A stretch of DNA of 64,000 nucleotides from Arenimonas daejeonensis (lineage in GTDB: Bacteria; Pseudomonadota; Gammaproteobacteria; Xanthomonadales; Xanthomonadaceae). Below, in pieces: positions 17,628-28,731 of this stretch. The notes beneath the pieces were generated by a model. It ran no database searches and was not told the origin of the DNA. It saw only the letters and a program-made list of their open reading frames with translations. The position numbers were made by a program, and so were the translations under genes. Position 1 is the stretch's first letter. Every line of letters begins with the position of its first letter. Where the stretch lies: contig NZ_CP042453.1 of the NCBI RefSeq assembly GCF_007993735.1, forward strand, positions 124,001 through 188,000, read 5' to 3'.

Positions 17628-19823
17628 ATGACGAGTTGGGTAGACGTCACCGGGCCAATGATGGCCTCGGCGAGCTCACCTTGGGCCTCATCCACGCCTT
17701 CGTGTGGATGCGGCAGGGTTCGCGGGCGCACTTGGCCTTCGCCTTCGCCGCCCTGTCCGTGGCGGCGTTGACCCTGTTGGAACTCCATGCCCTGCGGGCC
17801 ACCGACCCGGACCAGTTGGGCACGCTGCTGCGCTGGATGCATGTCCCGGTGACGGTGCTGGTGCTCTCGATCGTCTGGTTCCTGCATGAGCGGCTGGGCG
17901 GCGGCTACCTCGGTCTCGGACTGGCCGCGGCCGGCCTGCGCGTGCTGGGCCTGGTCCTGAACTTCACGACCGGCGAAAACCTCAACTTCCGCACCCTCGA
18001 AGTCGTGCGCCAGGTCCAGTGGTGGGGCGGCGAGCAGGTTTCCTACGGCGCAGGCACGGTGAACCCCTGGGTGGCGGTGGCCCAGCTCAGCAACCCTGGT
18101 GCTGATCGCCTACATCGTGATGAAGATGATCCCGGCCTGGCGCCGGGGCGGCGCCGAACCGGCCCGGGCGGTGCTGGTCATCGGCGGAAGCTGGCTGTTC
18201 TTCACCCTGGTGATGGTCGGTGCGGCGGTGTTGATGATGCTCGAACAGATCAAGGTGCCCTTCCTGGGGTCGCCGAGCTTCCTGGCGGTCGTCGTCGCGA
18301 CCAGCTACCAGCTCGGCAGTGACCTTTCACGTTCAACCCTTCTTGCCGACGAGCTGCGCGAGGCCCGGCAACAGACGGCCCGGTCGGAGCACGACCTCGC
18401 GCTGGCCACGCGCAGCGGCGATCTGGAGCTGTGGATGCTGGACGTCGCCACCGGTGCGGCGGTGCCGGGCGCGAAGGGCGGTGTCGCGGTGGGCGGCCTC
18501 CCGCTCGCGACCCTGCTCGAACGCGTGCACGAAGATGACCGCGCCGCCGTCGAACAGGCCCTGTCCCGCGCGTTCGCGGACGGCCAGTTCGAGGCCGAGT
18601 TCCGTGAGATCACGCCGGCTGGCGGCGCGCGCCGGGTATCGGCAAGCGGCGAAGTCGAATTCGACGGCCAGAACCGGCCCCGCAGGATCCGCGTCATCGC
18701 GAGGAAAGCAAACGAGGGCCACACCGCGGCGGAAGGCTTCCGGAGCCTGTTCGAGTCGGCACCGCTCGCCATCATGCTGGTCAACCGAGAAGGCCGCATC
18801 ACCCTGGCCAACGACCTGGTGGCGGCCATCTTCAATCGCAGCCGCGCGTCGCTGGAGGGGAGCCTGCTGGAAACCCTGGTCCCGGAACGCCACCGCCACG
18901 ACCATGCGGCGCTCCGCTCCGCGTTCGCGTCGCGCACCACGACGCTGATGGGGAGCGGCCGCGAACTGTTCGGGCTGCGCGGCGACGGCAGCGAGGTGCC
19001 GATCGAGGTCGGCCTGAAACAGGTCGAATTCGCCGACGGCGTCTATACCCTGGCCACCGTCACCGACATCAGCGCCCGCAAGAAGGCGGAAGCCGAGGCG
19101 ACCCAGCAGCTTGACGAACTCGCGCACCTGTCCCGCGTCACCATGATCGGTGAGCTGTCCGGCTCGCTGGCGCACGAACTGAACCAGCCGCTGGCGGCGA
19201 TCCTGAGCAATGCCCAGGCGGCGCAGCGCATCCTCACCAACGACCCCACCGACACCAAGGACCTGCAGGATATCCTGGCCGACATCGTCGATGATGACCG
19301 CCGGGCCGGCGAAGTGATCCGCCGGATGCGCACGCTGCTGAAGAAGGGCCACATCGACCACACGCCGGTGGAGATCAACACCCTGGTCACCGACGTGTTG
19401 CGGCTGATCCGCAGCGACATGATCCACCGCGGGGTCGAGATCGGCGCGGAGCTGATGCCGGACATCCCTAGCATCTCCGCCGACCCGATCCAGCTGCAGC
19501 AGGTGATGGTCAACCTGATCTTCAATGCCTGTGACGCCATGGAGGGCCGCGACCCTCCCCGCGACGTCCGGGTACGGACCCTCGAGACCCCGGAAGGCGC
19601 GATCCGGGTCAGCGTCGAGGACGACGGCCCCGGCATCCCGCCGCACATGCTCCAGCGGATCTTCGAACCTTTCGAGACCACCAAGCCCCAGGGCATGGGC
19701 TTGGGCCTGGCCGTCTGCCGCAGTATCCTCGACGCGCACGGGGGCAGGATCTGGGCGGAGAATGCCGTCGGCGGCGGCGCGCGGGTAAGCTTCGAGATCA
19801 GTCGGCCGGGGAGCCGGACATGA
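17628..19823 (+). CDS. membrane PAS sensor histidine kinase (frameshifts near 17675 and 18097)
   Basis: Sensor kinase of about 730 residues. The N-terminal third is a multi-helix membrane region (LAFAFAALSVAALTLLEL, PVTVLVLSIVWFL, WLFFTLVMVGAAVLMML), then a coiled linker, two PAS regions (the second LFESAPLAIMLVNREGRITLAN), a HisKA box with phospho-acceptor His in SGSLAHELNQPLAAILSNAQ, and a HATPase_c domain (N-box NLIFNACDAM, G1 VEDDGPGIPP, G2 GMGLGLAVCR). Start ATG 17628 is tentative and requires a missing C near 17675 to join the conserved LTLGLIHAFVW segment; an extra C in CCCTGG at 18094-18099 is the second indel. It overlaps the downstream regulator by 4 bp (ATGA), so kinase and regulator form a pair. 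Confidence 0.85.
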
Positions 19824-20530
19824 AGCCAGTCGTATTCATCGTCGATGACGATCCGAGCGTACGCAAGGCGCTGGGGCGGATCCTGTCCGCCAGTGGTCTC
19901 GACACCGTCGCGTTCGCTTCCGGCGGCGAGTTCCTGGAGTGCTTCGACCCCGACACGCCCGGCTGCCTCGTGCTGGACCTGGAGATGCCCGGGCTGGACG
20001 GGCTGGAACTGCAGCACACCCTGGTGGAGCGAGGCGCCAACCTGCCGGTGCTGTTCCTGTCCGGACGCGGCAGCATCCATACCAGTGTCTGTGCCATGAA
20101 GGATGGCGCCGTCGACTTCCTGACCAAACCGGTGGACGCGGAGGCGCTGCTGGCCGCGGTGAAGTTGGCCATCGCCCGGGACCAGGCCACGCGCGAAGCC
20201 TCGGACGAACGTCGTCGCATAGAACGCCGGCTCGCGACACTCACGCCGCGGGAACGCGAAGTACTGCCCTACGTCCTGACCGGGCGCCTGAGCAAGCAGA
20301 TCGCCAGCGACCTGAACATCGTCGAGAAGACGGTGAAGGTGCACCGGTCCCGGATCATGCACAAACTCGAAACCAAGTCCGTGGCGGAACTGGTCCGGCT
20401 TGCGGGCCGCGCCGGCATCCTTCCCCCGAACGCTGAAGCACACGTTGGGCCAAGGGGCAATAGCCCCGGGAATGGGGCGGACCTAGCATCCGGCCATGAA
20501 GGGACACTCCCCTGTTGTCGCAGTCGTTGA
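19820..20530 (+). CDS. FixJ/NarL-type response regulator (receiver + LuxR HTH)
   Basis: Response regulator paired with the upstream kinase. Receiver residues: acidic pair in FIVDDDPSVRKAL, phospho-acceptor Asp in CLVLDLEMPGLDG, and Lys in DFLTKPVDAEAL. The C-terminal LuxR-type HTH is TPREREVLPYVLTGRLSKQIASDLNIVEKTVKVHRSRIMHKL. As read, the frame runs to 20530 and overlaps the next gene by 35 bp. A missing C in the run at 20422-20426 would instead give ...GILPPER and a stop at 20436, the usual end for this family, so the last 31 residues are doubtful. It probably activates the decarboxylase cluster. Confidence 0.88.
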   Translation: MKPVVFIVDDDPSVRKALGRILSASGLDTVAFASGGEFLECFDPDTPGCLVLDLEMPGLDGLELQHTLVERGANLPVLFLSGRGSIHTSVCAMKDGAVDFLTKPVDAEALLAAVKLAIARDQATREASDERRRIERRLATLTPREREVLPYVLTGRLSKQIASDLNIVEKTVKVHRSRIMHKLETKSVAELVRLAGRAGILPPNAEAHVGPRGNSPGNGADLASGHEGTLPCCRSR

Positions 20531-20899
20531 CGACGATGCGGATGTCCTCCGTGCGTTGCAGCGGTTGCTGCGCTCGGAAGGTTTCAATGTCCTCGTCTAC
20601 GGTTCCGGTGGCGAGTTCCTGGAGTCTTTCGGCGAAGCGACACCGGATTGCCTGGTGCTGGACCTCCATATGCCTGAAATGACGGGATTCGATGTCCTTG
20701 AGGCCCTGCACACGCTGCCAAAAGGCAATGTGCGCCCACCTGTCATCGTTCTCACCGGACATGACACGCCCGTGGACGCGCCCGTGCGCTCGCCGGCGGC
20801 GCCAACGCCTACCTGTGCAAACCCACCGACGCCGACGTTCTGATCCGCGCGATCAACGATGCGATGTCTCATCGCGACGGACCCTCGCTTACCGCATGA
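20496..20899 (+). CDS. single-domain response regulator (one frameshift near 20780)
   Basis: Receiver-only protein of about 134 residues after repair. The acidic pair is in VAVVDDDADVLRAL, the phospho-acceptor Asp in CLVLDLHMPEMTG, and the Thr and Lys in VIVLTGHDTP and AYLCKPTDAD. There is no output domain. A missing G near 20780 (GCGCCCGTG for GCGCGCCGTG) breaks the frame; repaired, it continues DARRALAGGANAYLCKPTD and stops at 20897-20899. It sits between the FixJ-like regulator and the decarboxylase and could act as a phosphate sink or as a second target of the same kinase. Confidence 0.8.
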
Positions 20900-20965
20900 C
20901 ACCGACCGACCCTTGCGGGAACCCGGGACACTGGGAAACCCCGCACAAATCAGAGGAGTGGAACC

Positions 20966-23723
20966 ATGAAGTCCCCGCGAGCGAACAACCCCCACGCTGA
21001 CGATGGCCTTCGGCGCCGCTTCCGATCGTGCCGACCAGTGGCGTCAGCTCAACGCACTGGCGCGCGCCTGGGCAGGCGCCGGCGACAAGTCCGCCGCCGC
21101 CAGGAAGGCGGATTGCGCGAAACAATGGGCCGCGGTTCGCGGCCTTGAACATTTCTGGGCCTATCCCGGCCCGCGACTGCTGGAAACCCTGTCCGACCTG
21201 ATCAGCGGGCAGGACGCGGCCGGTTTTGCACGCCTGGTCCAGAAGGTGTCCGGCGCCCTGCTCTCCGGGGACTTCCGCCGATCGGAGAAGGTCTGGAATT
21301 CGGATGACGAGGGCGACGGCCATGCGCTGGACGCACTGCCGCCGGACATGACCGGACACGCCCTTGCCAAGCCATATTTCGAGGTGTTGATCGTCACCCC
21401 CACTCCGTCCGCGGACTGGGCACGCAACCGCGAGGAAATCGCGCGCATGCGCCGCGACGAAGACCCGTTCGTCTACGCCGTCGTGCAGGTGGCCAGCTTC
21501 GAGGACGCCGCGCTGGCGGTGATGTTGAACGACAGCCTCGAGGCGGTCGTGCTGTTCGACGGCTTCGATTTCGATTCGCGCCTGGACATCCCGGGCATGC
21601 ACGAATACATCCACCGCCACGTCAAGGTCGACCCGGAAAGCGTCGAGCCCGGCGCCCTGGCGACCACCCTGGCCCAGGCCATCAAGCGGGTCCGCCCCGA
21701 ACTCGACCTCTACCTGCTCACCGACCGCGCCGCCGAAACCCTGGCCGCGAGCGACGAGGCCCGCTCGATCCGCCGGCTGTTCCACCATGTCGAAGAGCCG
21801 ATGGAAATCCACCTGTCGATCCTCGACGGCATCAGGGACCGCTTCGAAACGCCTTATTTCGACAACCTGAAGAAGTACGCGCAGCGGCCGATCGGCACAT
21901 TCCACGCGCTGCCGATCGCACGCGGCAAGTCGGTGTTCGCGTCGAACTGGATCCGCGACATGGGCCAGTTCTACGGCACCAACATCCTGTTCGCTGAATC
22001 CTCGGCCACCACCGGCGGCCTGGACAGCCTGCTCGAGCCCACGGGCAACATCAAGAAGACCCAGGAAGCCGTCGCCCGCGCCTTCGGTGCCAAACGCGCC
22101 TACCTGGGCACCAACGGCACCTCGACCTCCAACAAGATCGTCGTGCAGGCGATCTGCAAGCCGGGCGACATCGTCGTGGTCGACCGCAACTGCCACAAGT
22201 CGCACCACTACGGCTTCGTGCTCAGCGGCGCGCAACCCTATTACGTCGAGGCCTTCCCGCTGACACCGTTCTCGATGTACGGCGCGGTGCCGCTGCGCAC
22301 GATCAAGCAGGCGCTGTTCGACTGCCAGGCCGAGGGCAAGCTCGACCGGGTCAAGGTCATCGACATGACCAACTGCACCTTCGACGGGCACATGTACAAC
22401 CCGCGCAAGGTGATGGAGGAGTGCCTGGCGATCAAGCCGGACCTGACCTTCCTGTGGGACGAGGCCTGGTTCGGTTTCGCCCGGTTCAACCCGCTGCACC
22501 GCATGCGCACGGCGATGGGCGCGGCGGCGACGCTGACCGAGCGTTACCGCAGCAAGGAATACCGCGCCGAGTACGAGGCATGGAAGAAGAAGTACCCGAA
22601 GATCGACCCCAAGGACGCCAAGTCGCTCGACATCCCGCTGCTGCCGGACCCGGACAAGGTGCGGATCCGCGTCTACCAGACGCATTCCACCCACAAGTCC
22701 ATGTCGTCCTTCCGCCAGGGCTCGATGATGTTGATCTGGGACGAGGACTTCCACCACGTCGAGGGCCCGTTCGAGGAGGCGTTCTTCGCCCACACCTCGA
22801 CCTCGCCCAACCTGCAGCTGATCGCCTCGCTCGACCTCGCGCGCCGGCAGATGGAGCTGGAAGGTTATGGCATGACCATGCACATGACCGACCTGGCGCT
22901 ACGGCTTCGGAAGTCGATCAACACCCACCCGTTGATCTCGAAGTACTTCCGGGTGGCGACGCCGGAGGAAATGATCCCGGCCGAGTACCGCGCCTCCGGC
23001 ATCAAGGACTACGGCCCGCCGCACGGCACCTGGACCGACCTGATCGAGGCTTGGAAGACCGACGAGTTCGCGCTCGACCCGACCCGCCTGACCCTGGTCT
23101 GCGGCGATGGCGGTTTCGACGGCAGCCAGCTCAAGGGACTGCTGGCCGAACGTTTCGACATCCAGATCAACAAGACCTCCCGCAACTCCATCCTTGTCCA
23201 GACCAACATCAACAACACGCGCAGCGACGCGGCGCTGCTGATCAAGGCGCTGGCGGACCTGGCGCGCGAGATCGAGAGCCGCCAGGAACAGGCCAGCGCG
23301 TCGGGCAAGGAGGTGTTCGCAGCCCGGGTGAAGTCGCTGATGAAGGACGTGCCGGACCTGCCGAACTTCAGTCGCTTCCATGACTCCTTCCGCGACAACC
23401 CGAAGGGCAAGAGCAACGAGGGCCACATGCGCCCCGCGTTCTTCATGGCCTACGACGAGTCGAACTGCGAGTTCGTCAAGCTCGCCAGCCCCGAGATCGA
23501 CAAGCGGCTGAAGGATGGCCCGGAGATGGTTTCGGCCAACTTCGTGATCCCCTACCCGCCCGGTTTCCCGATCATGGTTCCCGGCCAGGTGATCACGGCA
23601 GACACCATCACCTACATGCGCAAGCTGGACGTCAAGGAGATCCACGGCTACCACGCCGCGCAGGGCATCAAGCTGATCAAGGCCTCCATCCTCGCCGGCA
23701 AAAAAGCCGGATCCGACAAGTAA
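20966..23723 (+). CDS. Orn/Lys/Arg-type PLP-dependent decarboxylase, long form (possible frameshift near 20990)
   Basis: Fold-type I PLP decarboxylase of the prokaryotic ornithine/lysine/arginine group, about 906-919 residues against 715-755 for E. coli LdcI and AdiA. A long N-terminal region (about residues 1-285) carries a receiver/wing-like alpha-beta domain. The PLP core follows: NGTSTSNKIVVQAICKPGD, DRNCHKSHHYGF, FLWDEAWFGFARF with the PLP-N Asp, and THSTHKSMSSFRQGSMM with the Schiff-base Lys. A C-terminal domain ends GYHAAQGIKLIKASI. ATG 20966 has GAGGAG upstream but needs one surplus C in the run at about 20990 to join the frame; otherwise translation starts at ATG 21003. The substrate (Lys, Arg, Orn or another amino acid) cannot be assigned from sequence. 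Confidence 0.88.
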
Positions 23724-23753
23724 TCGACTTCGGTTCGTCAAGGAGAAAACGCC

Positions 23754-25453
23754 ATGCAAGCGTTCTTTGAATTCCTGGGGAAACCCGTACATCCTGCTGT
23801 TCTTCACGGTGGGCATGGCGGTATGGGTCGGCAAGTTCTCGGTCAAGGGCTACGGCCTGGGCATGGTCGCGGCGGCGGTGGTCGTCGGTGCGGCCATCGC
23901 CACGTGGGCGTCGACCTACGGCGTCAAGCTGCAGCTCGACAACTTCGCCAAGTCGCTCTTCTATTACCTGTTCATGTACGGCGTCGGCCTGCGTGTCGGC
24001 CCGGCCTTCTTCAACAGCCTGAAGAAGGACGGCATCACCTTCACCATCCTCGCGGTGATCTGCGCCGGCATGGGCCTGTTCCTGGTCGTGTTCATGAGCG
24101 GCATCCTGGACCTCCCGGCCGGTGCGGCCGGTGGCGTGCTGGCCGGCTCGCAGACCATGTCGGCGGCGATCGGCACCGCGGAAATGGCGGTCGAGCAGGG
24201 TGCGTACAAGATCCCGGAGGGCTCCACGCCTGAATCGATCTCCGCGATGATCGCGCTCGGTTACGGCGTGACCTACATCTGGGGCACGGTCGGCATCATC
24301 CTGGTCTGCAAGTACCTGCCGCGCTGGTGGGGCATCGACGCGACGGCTGCGGCCAAGCAGTACGAAGCCGAGCACGGCGTGAAGAACGTCGATGACGCCG
24401 GCATCACCGGCTACCGCGCCGCCAGCCTGCGCGCCTACCGGCTCGAGAGCGCCGCGGTCGCGGGCAAGTCCATCCACGACTTCCGGCAGTCCTACCCGCA
24501 GTACCGGATCGTCAATGTGGTGCGCGGTGACGAGACCCTCGGCGCCGACCCGGCGACCGTGCTGCGCCAGGGCGACCTGATCGCGCTGGGCGGAAGGCTC
24601 GAGGAGCTGACGGCGAACATGGGCCTGATCGGCCCGGAAGTGCCCGATGCCAAGGTGCTGAACATCCCGCTGGACCAGGCCGAGATCCTTGGTGCTCGAG
24701 AAGGAGGCCGACGGCAAGGTCCTGAAGAGCTTCGCCAAGGAAGACTTCGCCGGCCAGCTGCAGATCAACCGGATCGAACGTGCCGGCGAACCGATTCCGC
24801 TGGGTTCCGAGACCACCCTGAAGCGCTTCGACGTGGTCTATGTCGCCGGCCTGAGGGGCACGATCGACAAGGTGGCCGCCAAACTGGGCCAGATTGCCCG
24901 TCCCAGCACCTCGACCGACCTGCTGACGCTGTCGGCCGGCATGGTCCTTGGCCTGCTGATCGGCAAGATCAACGTGCCGGTCGGTGACTTCGAAGTGGGC
25001 CTCGGCAACGCGGGTGGCCTGCTGCTGTCGGGCATCTTCGTCTCGTCGCTGGCGTCGCGGCTGCGTTTCTTCGGCTCCACGCCGAATGCCGCCCGCAACA
25101 TCCTCGAGGACCTGGGCCTGGTGACCTTCATCGCCATCGTCGGCATCAATGCCGGTGCCACGCTGCTCGAGCAGCTGACCGGTGCGATCGCGCTCAAGAT
25201 CTTCATCGCCGGCTTCGTGGCCAGCACGATCCCGCCCTTCATCACCTGGGCCATCGGCTACCACTTCTTCAAGATCAATCCCGCGGTACTGATGGGTGGC
25301 GTGGCCGGTTCGCGCTCGCACTCCGGTCCGGCCCGCGAGGCGGCGAAGGAAGTCGGAAGCAGCGTGCCGTGGGTCGGCTTCCCGGTCGGCTATGCCGTGT
25401 CCGGCGTGCTGTACACGGTGTTCGGTTATTTCGCGATGGTCCTTTCGCAGTAA
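23754..25453 (+). CDS. AspT-family amino acid exchanger, first copy (frameshifts near 23780 and 24689)
   Basis: Inner-membrane antiporter of the aspartate:alanine exchanger (AAEx) family, about 565 residues. Two half-repeats of five or so membrane helices flank two central TrkA_C/RCK_C regulatory domains (about residues 210-380). The characteristic small-residue GGVLAGSQTMSAAIGTAEMA and its repeat partner MGGVAGSRSHSGPAREAAKEVGSSVPWVGFPVGYA are present; these hold the family GSXT-like membrane motifs. Indels: a surplus A in GGGGAAACCC at about 23780 and a surplus T in CCTTGG at 24687-24692, where AEILVLEKEADG is expected. It starts 30 bp after the decarboxylase. It probably exchanges the amino acid substrate for its decarboxylated product; this is inference. 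Confidence 0.85.
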
Positions 25454-25472
25454 GCCAGGGGACGGAGGAAAT

Positions 25473-26964
25473 ATGAGCAGGACATCACAGCGTTCGTTGA
25501 CTGTACTGGCCGCAGCGGTGACGGCGCTGTGTTGCTCGGTTTCCGTGAGTGCTGCATCCGACCTCCCCCGGGGACGGATGTGGAGGTGGCCACGCCGTCC
25601 TCCCTCTCCGGGACGGCGTCGGCCGCCGAATTGACGCCGGCACCGGCCAGCGCCGGTACGGCCGCACAAGCGGCGATCCCCGCCACGGCCCAGGCGTCGG
25701 CCGCCACCGCGGCCCCACCCGCGGAACCGGTACACAGCTCCACCGAACAGGGCCAGACCCCGCTCGACGAGAGCTTCGCCGAACAAACCCATGCCGAATG
25801 GGTTCGCGAGACGCGGCGCCAGGCCTGGCAGGACACCAAGTGGGACGTGCAGCTGCGGTCCTACTACCTCGATCGTGAAAAGTACGACGACAGCGAGAGC
25901 GAAGCCTGGGCCCTCGGCGGCTCGATCGGACTCAAGACCGGCTACTTCCGCGAACGCTTCGCCATGGGCGCCACCGCCTACACCTCGCAGCGCCTGCACG
26001 GGCCCGATGACAAGGACGGCACCCTGCTGCTGCAACCCGGCCAGCATGGCTACACCGTGCTGGGCGAACTGTACGGCGAGTTCCTCATCAACCCGAAGAC
26101 GCGGCTGAGTTTTGGCCGGCGTGGCATCGACACGCCCTACATCAACCGCAACGACAGCCGCATGACCCCCAACACGTTCGAGGCCATCACCGTGCAGGGC
26201 CTCTATGGCGGCGAAGGCAAGGGCGAATGGCGCGTCGGTGGCGGCTATTTCGACGAGATCAAGGAACGGAATTCAGACGAGTTCGTGTCAATGGCGACCG
26301 ATGCCGGCGCCCCGCTTGGAGTCGAACGCGGCGTGTATGCGCTCGGCGCGAACTACAAGCTTGGCGAATTCTCGATCGGTGCCATCAACTACTACAGCGA
26401 CGACATCATCAACATCTTCTACACCGAAGGTAAATACGGCGCGACACTGTCCGACAACTCGAAGCTCACGTTCGCGGTGCAGTACACGGACCAGGGCGCC
26501 ACCGGCGACCAGCTTCTGCGTGGCGCCGACTTCAACTCCGACGCCTGGGGTGCGAAGGCGGACCTCAGCTTCGGCAACGCGCTCTTCACCACGGCCTACA
26601 CCAGTGCCAGTGGCGACACCAACATGCAGGCCCCGTGGAGTGGCTACCCGGGCTACACCAGCGTCCAGGTCGAAGACTTCAACCGCAACGGCGAGGATGC
26701 CTGGATGCTGCGCGCCAGCTATGCCTTCAAGTCCGTGCCGGGCCTGAGCCTGTACGGCCTGTACGTGGACGGCTCCGACCCGGTGTCCCCGACCGAGTAC
26801 TCCAGGAAGAAGTGGACTTCAACCTGCAATGGGCCCCTCCCGAAGGCGTGCTCAAGGGCCTGATGGTGCGGCTGCGTTACGCCGACGTGTCCCAGAACGA
26901 CCCGGGAAACACCTCGCTTCAGGACCTGCGGGTCATGATCTATTACGACCCGCCCTCGCTCTGA
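25473..26964 (+). CDS. OprD-like outer-membrane porin (frameshifts near 25570 and 26803)
   Basis: Predicted outer-membrane beta barrel of about 497 residues. It has a signal peptide (SLTVLAAAVTALCCSVSVSAA), an Ala/Pro-rich spacer and then alternating barrel strands. The RRGIDTPYINRNDSRMTPNTFEAITVQGLY segment resembles the conserved loop of OprD-type porins, which take up basic amino acids and peptides in Pseudomonas. Indels: a missing C in the run at 25565-25569 (DLPPGTDVEVAT expected) and a missing C at CCAGG, 26802-26806 (YSQEEVDFNLQW expected). The natural end is IYYDPPSL. RBS GGAGG precedes the ATG at 25473. Its place between two exchangers suggests an outer-membrane entry route for their substrate. 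Confidence 0.8.
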
Positions 26965-26982
26965 CATCGAAGGAATCGACGC

Positions 26983-28671
26983 ATGGGCTGGCTGACGGAG
27001 ATGCTGACGAAGTACCCGGAGCTCGGCGTTTACCTGGCTCTGGGCATCGGTTACTGGATAGGTGGCTTCCGGTTCGGGAACTTCAGCCTCGGTGGCGCCA
27101 CCGGCTCCCTGATCGCCGGCATGTTCGTGGGCTGGCTGTTCGAGATCCCGGTGTCGGCCACGGCCAAGTCGCTGGTGTTCCTGCTGTTCCTGTTCGGCAT
27201 CGGTTACGAGGTGGGACCCAAGTTCTTCGCGGCCATGAAAGGCGACGGCTGGCGGTTCGGGGTCCTGGCCGTGTTCATGCCCGTGGTGGGACTTCTTGTG
27301 GCCTGGGGCGTGGCCGTCTATCTGCAGCTCGATCCCGGGCTCGCCGCCGGCCTGGTGTCGGGCGCCCTGACGGAATCGCCGGCCATGGGCACGGCGATCG
27401 AAGCAATCCACGCCTTGCCGCTGGACGAAGCGACCCGGAAAACGCTCGAAGCCCATGTCGGCGTGGCCGACGCGCTGTGTTACGTGTTCGGCGCCCTCGG
27501 CGTGATCCTGGTCTGCACGGAAATCGGCCCGCGCCTGCTGCGCATCGACCTGAAGAAGGAAGCACTGGCGCTCGAAGCGTTGTACGGAATCAAGCGGCAG
27601 CGCGACGGCATCGTTTCCGCCTGGAAGCAGTTCGAAGTGCGCGCCTATCGCGTGGCGGCCGGATCGGCGGTGGTCGGCCGCAGCGTTTCCGATGCCGAAC
27701 ACGTGAACCCGGCGGCGCGCCTGTTCCTGGTGCGCCTGCGCCGGGACGGCGAGATCCTGCCCGTCACGCCGGCCGAAATACTGCGGGCCGGGGACATCGT
27801 GGCGGTCAGCGGACGGCGGGAAACCCTGATCGAACTGCTTGGCGACCATGCCGAAGAGGTCGAGGACCGCGAGCTGCTGGACATCCCCGTGGCCAGCTAC
27901 GAGATCTTCGTCTCGAACCCGCGCTGGGTCTCGCGCACCCTCGCCGAGGTGTCGACCTCGGACCTGGTGCGCGCGGTCTACCTGCGCCGGCTGCTGCGCG
28001 GCGGCCAGGAAATCCCGATGGGCACCCAGACCCGGATCGAACGCGGCGACGTGCTGCAGATGGTCGGGTCGGAAAAGGCGGTGGCCCGCGCTGCGGAAGA
28101 GCTGGGCGACGTCATCCAGCCCACCGACATCACCGATTTCGTGACGGTGGGCCTGATGGTGGTGATCGGTGCGCTGGCGGGCGCGGCCGCCGCCTTCTCG
28201 ATCGGCGGGGTCCAGGTTTCGATCGGCACCAGCGTCGGTGTGCTGCTGTCGGGCATCGTCACGGGTTACATCCGCTCGGTCCGGCCGCTGTTCGGCCGGG
28301 TGCCGGACGGAGCGGTGAAGTTCATGCAGTCCTTCGGGCTCGCCGGGTTCGTGGCGATGGTCGGCATCGGTGCGGGTCCGCACTTCGTGGTCGCGGTCCG
28401 CGAGTCCGGCGTCGGCCTGCTGCTGGGCGGCATCCTGGTGACCATGGCGCCGCTGCTGGCCGGCCTGTGGTTCGGTCGCTACGTCCTGAAGATCAATCCG
28501 CTGCTGCTGCTGGGTGCCATGTCCGGCGCCCAGACCTTCACGGCGGCACTGGCGGCCCTGCAGGAGAAATCGGACAGTACGGTGGCGGTCATCGGCTACT
28601 CGGGCGCGGTCCCGGTGGCCCATGTGGTGCTGACGACCTGGGGCACGGTCATTGTCTTGCTCATGACCTAG
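26983..28671 (+). CDS. AspT-family amino acid exchanger, second copy
   Basis: A second AAEx-family antiporter of 562 residues with an intact frame. Same plan as the first copy: N-terminal membrane half (LGIGYWIGGFRFGNFSLGGATGSLIAGMFVGWLFEIP), two RCK_C domains (around ...AYRVAAGSAVVGRSVSDAEHVN and ...YEIFVSNPRWVSRTLAEVSTSDLV), then the C-terminal membrane half with GAMSGAQTFTAALAALQEKSDS. Membrane motif GALTESPAMGTAIEAIHAL replaces GSQTMSAAIGTAEM of the first copy. The two are clearly diverged paralogues and not a recent duplication, so they may carry different substrates or form the two directions of a cycle. It starts 18 bp after the porin gene with AAGGAA as RBS. Confidence 0.88.
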   Translation: MGWLTEMLTKYPELGVYLALGIGYWIGGFRFGNFSLGGATGSLIAGMFVGWLFEIPVSATAKSLVFLLFLFGIGYEVGPKFFAAMKGDGWRFGVLAVFMPVVGLLVAWGVAVYLQLDPGLAAGLVSGALTESPAMGTAIEAIHALPLDEATRKTLEAHVGVADALCYVFGALGVILVCTEIGPRLLRIDLKKEALALEALYGIKRQRDGIVSAWKQFEVRAYRVAAGSAVVGRSVSDAEHVNPAARLFLVRLRRDGEILPVTPAEILRAGDIVAVSGRRETLIELLGDHAEEVEDRELLDIPVASYEIFVSNPRWVSRTLAEVSTSDLVRAVYLRRLLRGGQEIPMGTQTRIERGDVLQMVGSEKAVARAAEELGDVIQPTDITDFVTVGLMVVIGALAGAAAAFSIGGVQVSIGTSVGVLLSGIVTGYIRSVRPLFGRVPDGAVKFMQSFGLAGFVAMVGIGAGPHFVVAVRESGVGLLLGGILVTMAPLLAGLWFGRYVLKINPLLLLGAMSGAQTFTAALAALQEKSDSTVAVIGYSGAVPVAHVVLTTWGTVIVLLMT

Positions 28672-28731
28672 AGATGTTCCATCCTCGGCAGCAGACGCCT
28701 GCAGGCACGGCCTTCCCACCGGAGTATTGGC

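Noticed and set aside
20437..20530. The last 31 residues of the FixJ-type regulator as a real C-terminal tail
   Set aside because: They overlap the next gene and family members end just after the HTH; a one-base loss in the C run at 20422-20426 explains the read-through better, although I kept the observed frame in the feature.
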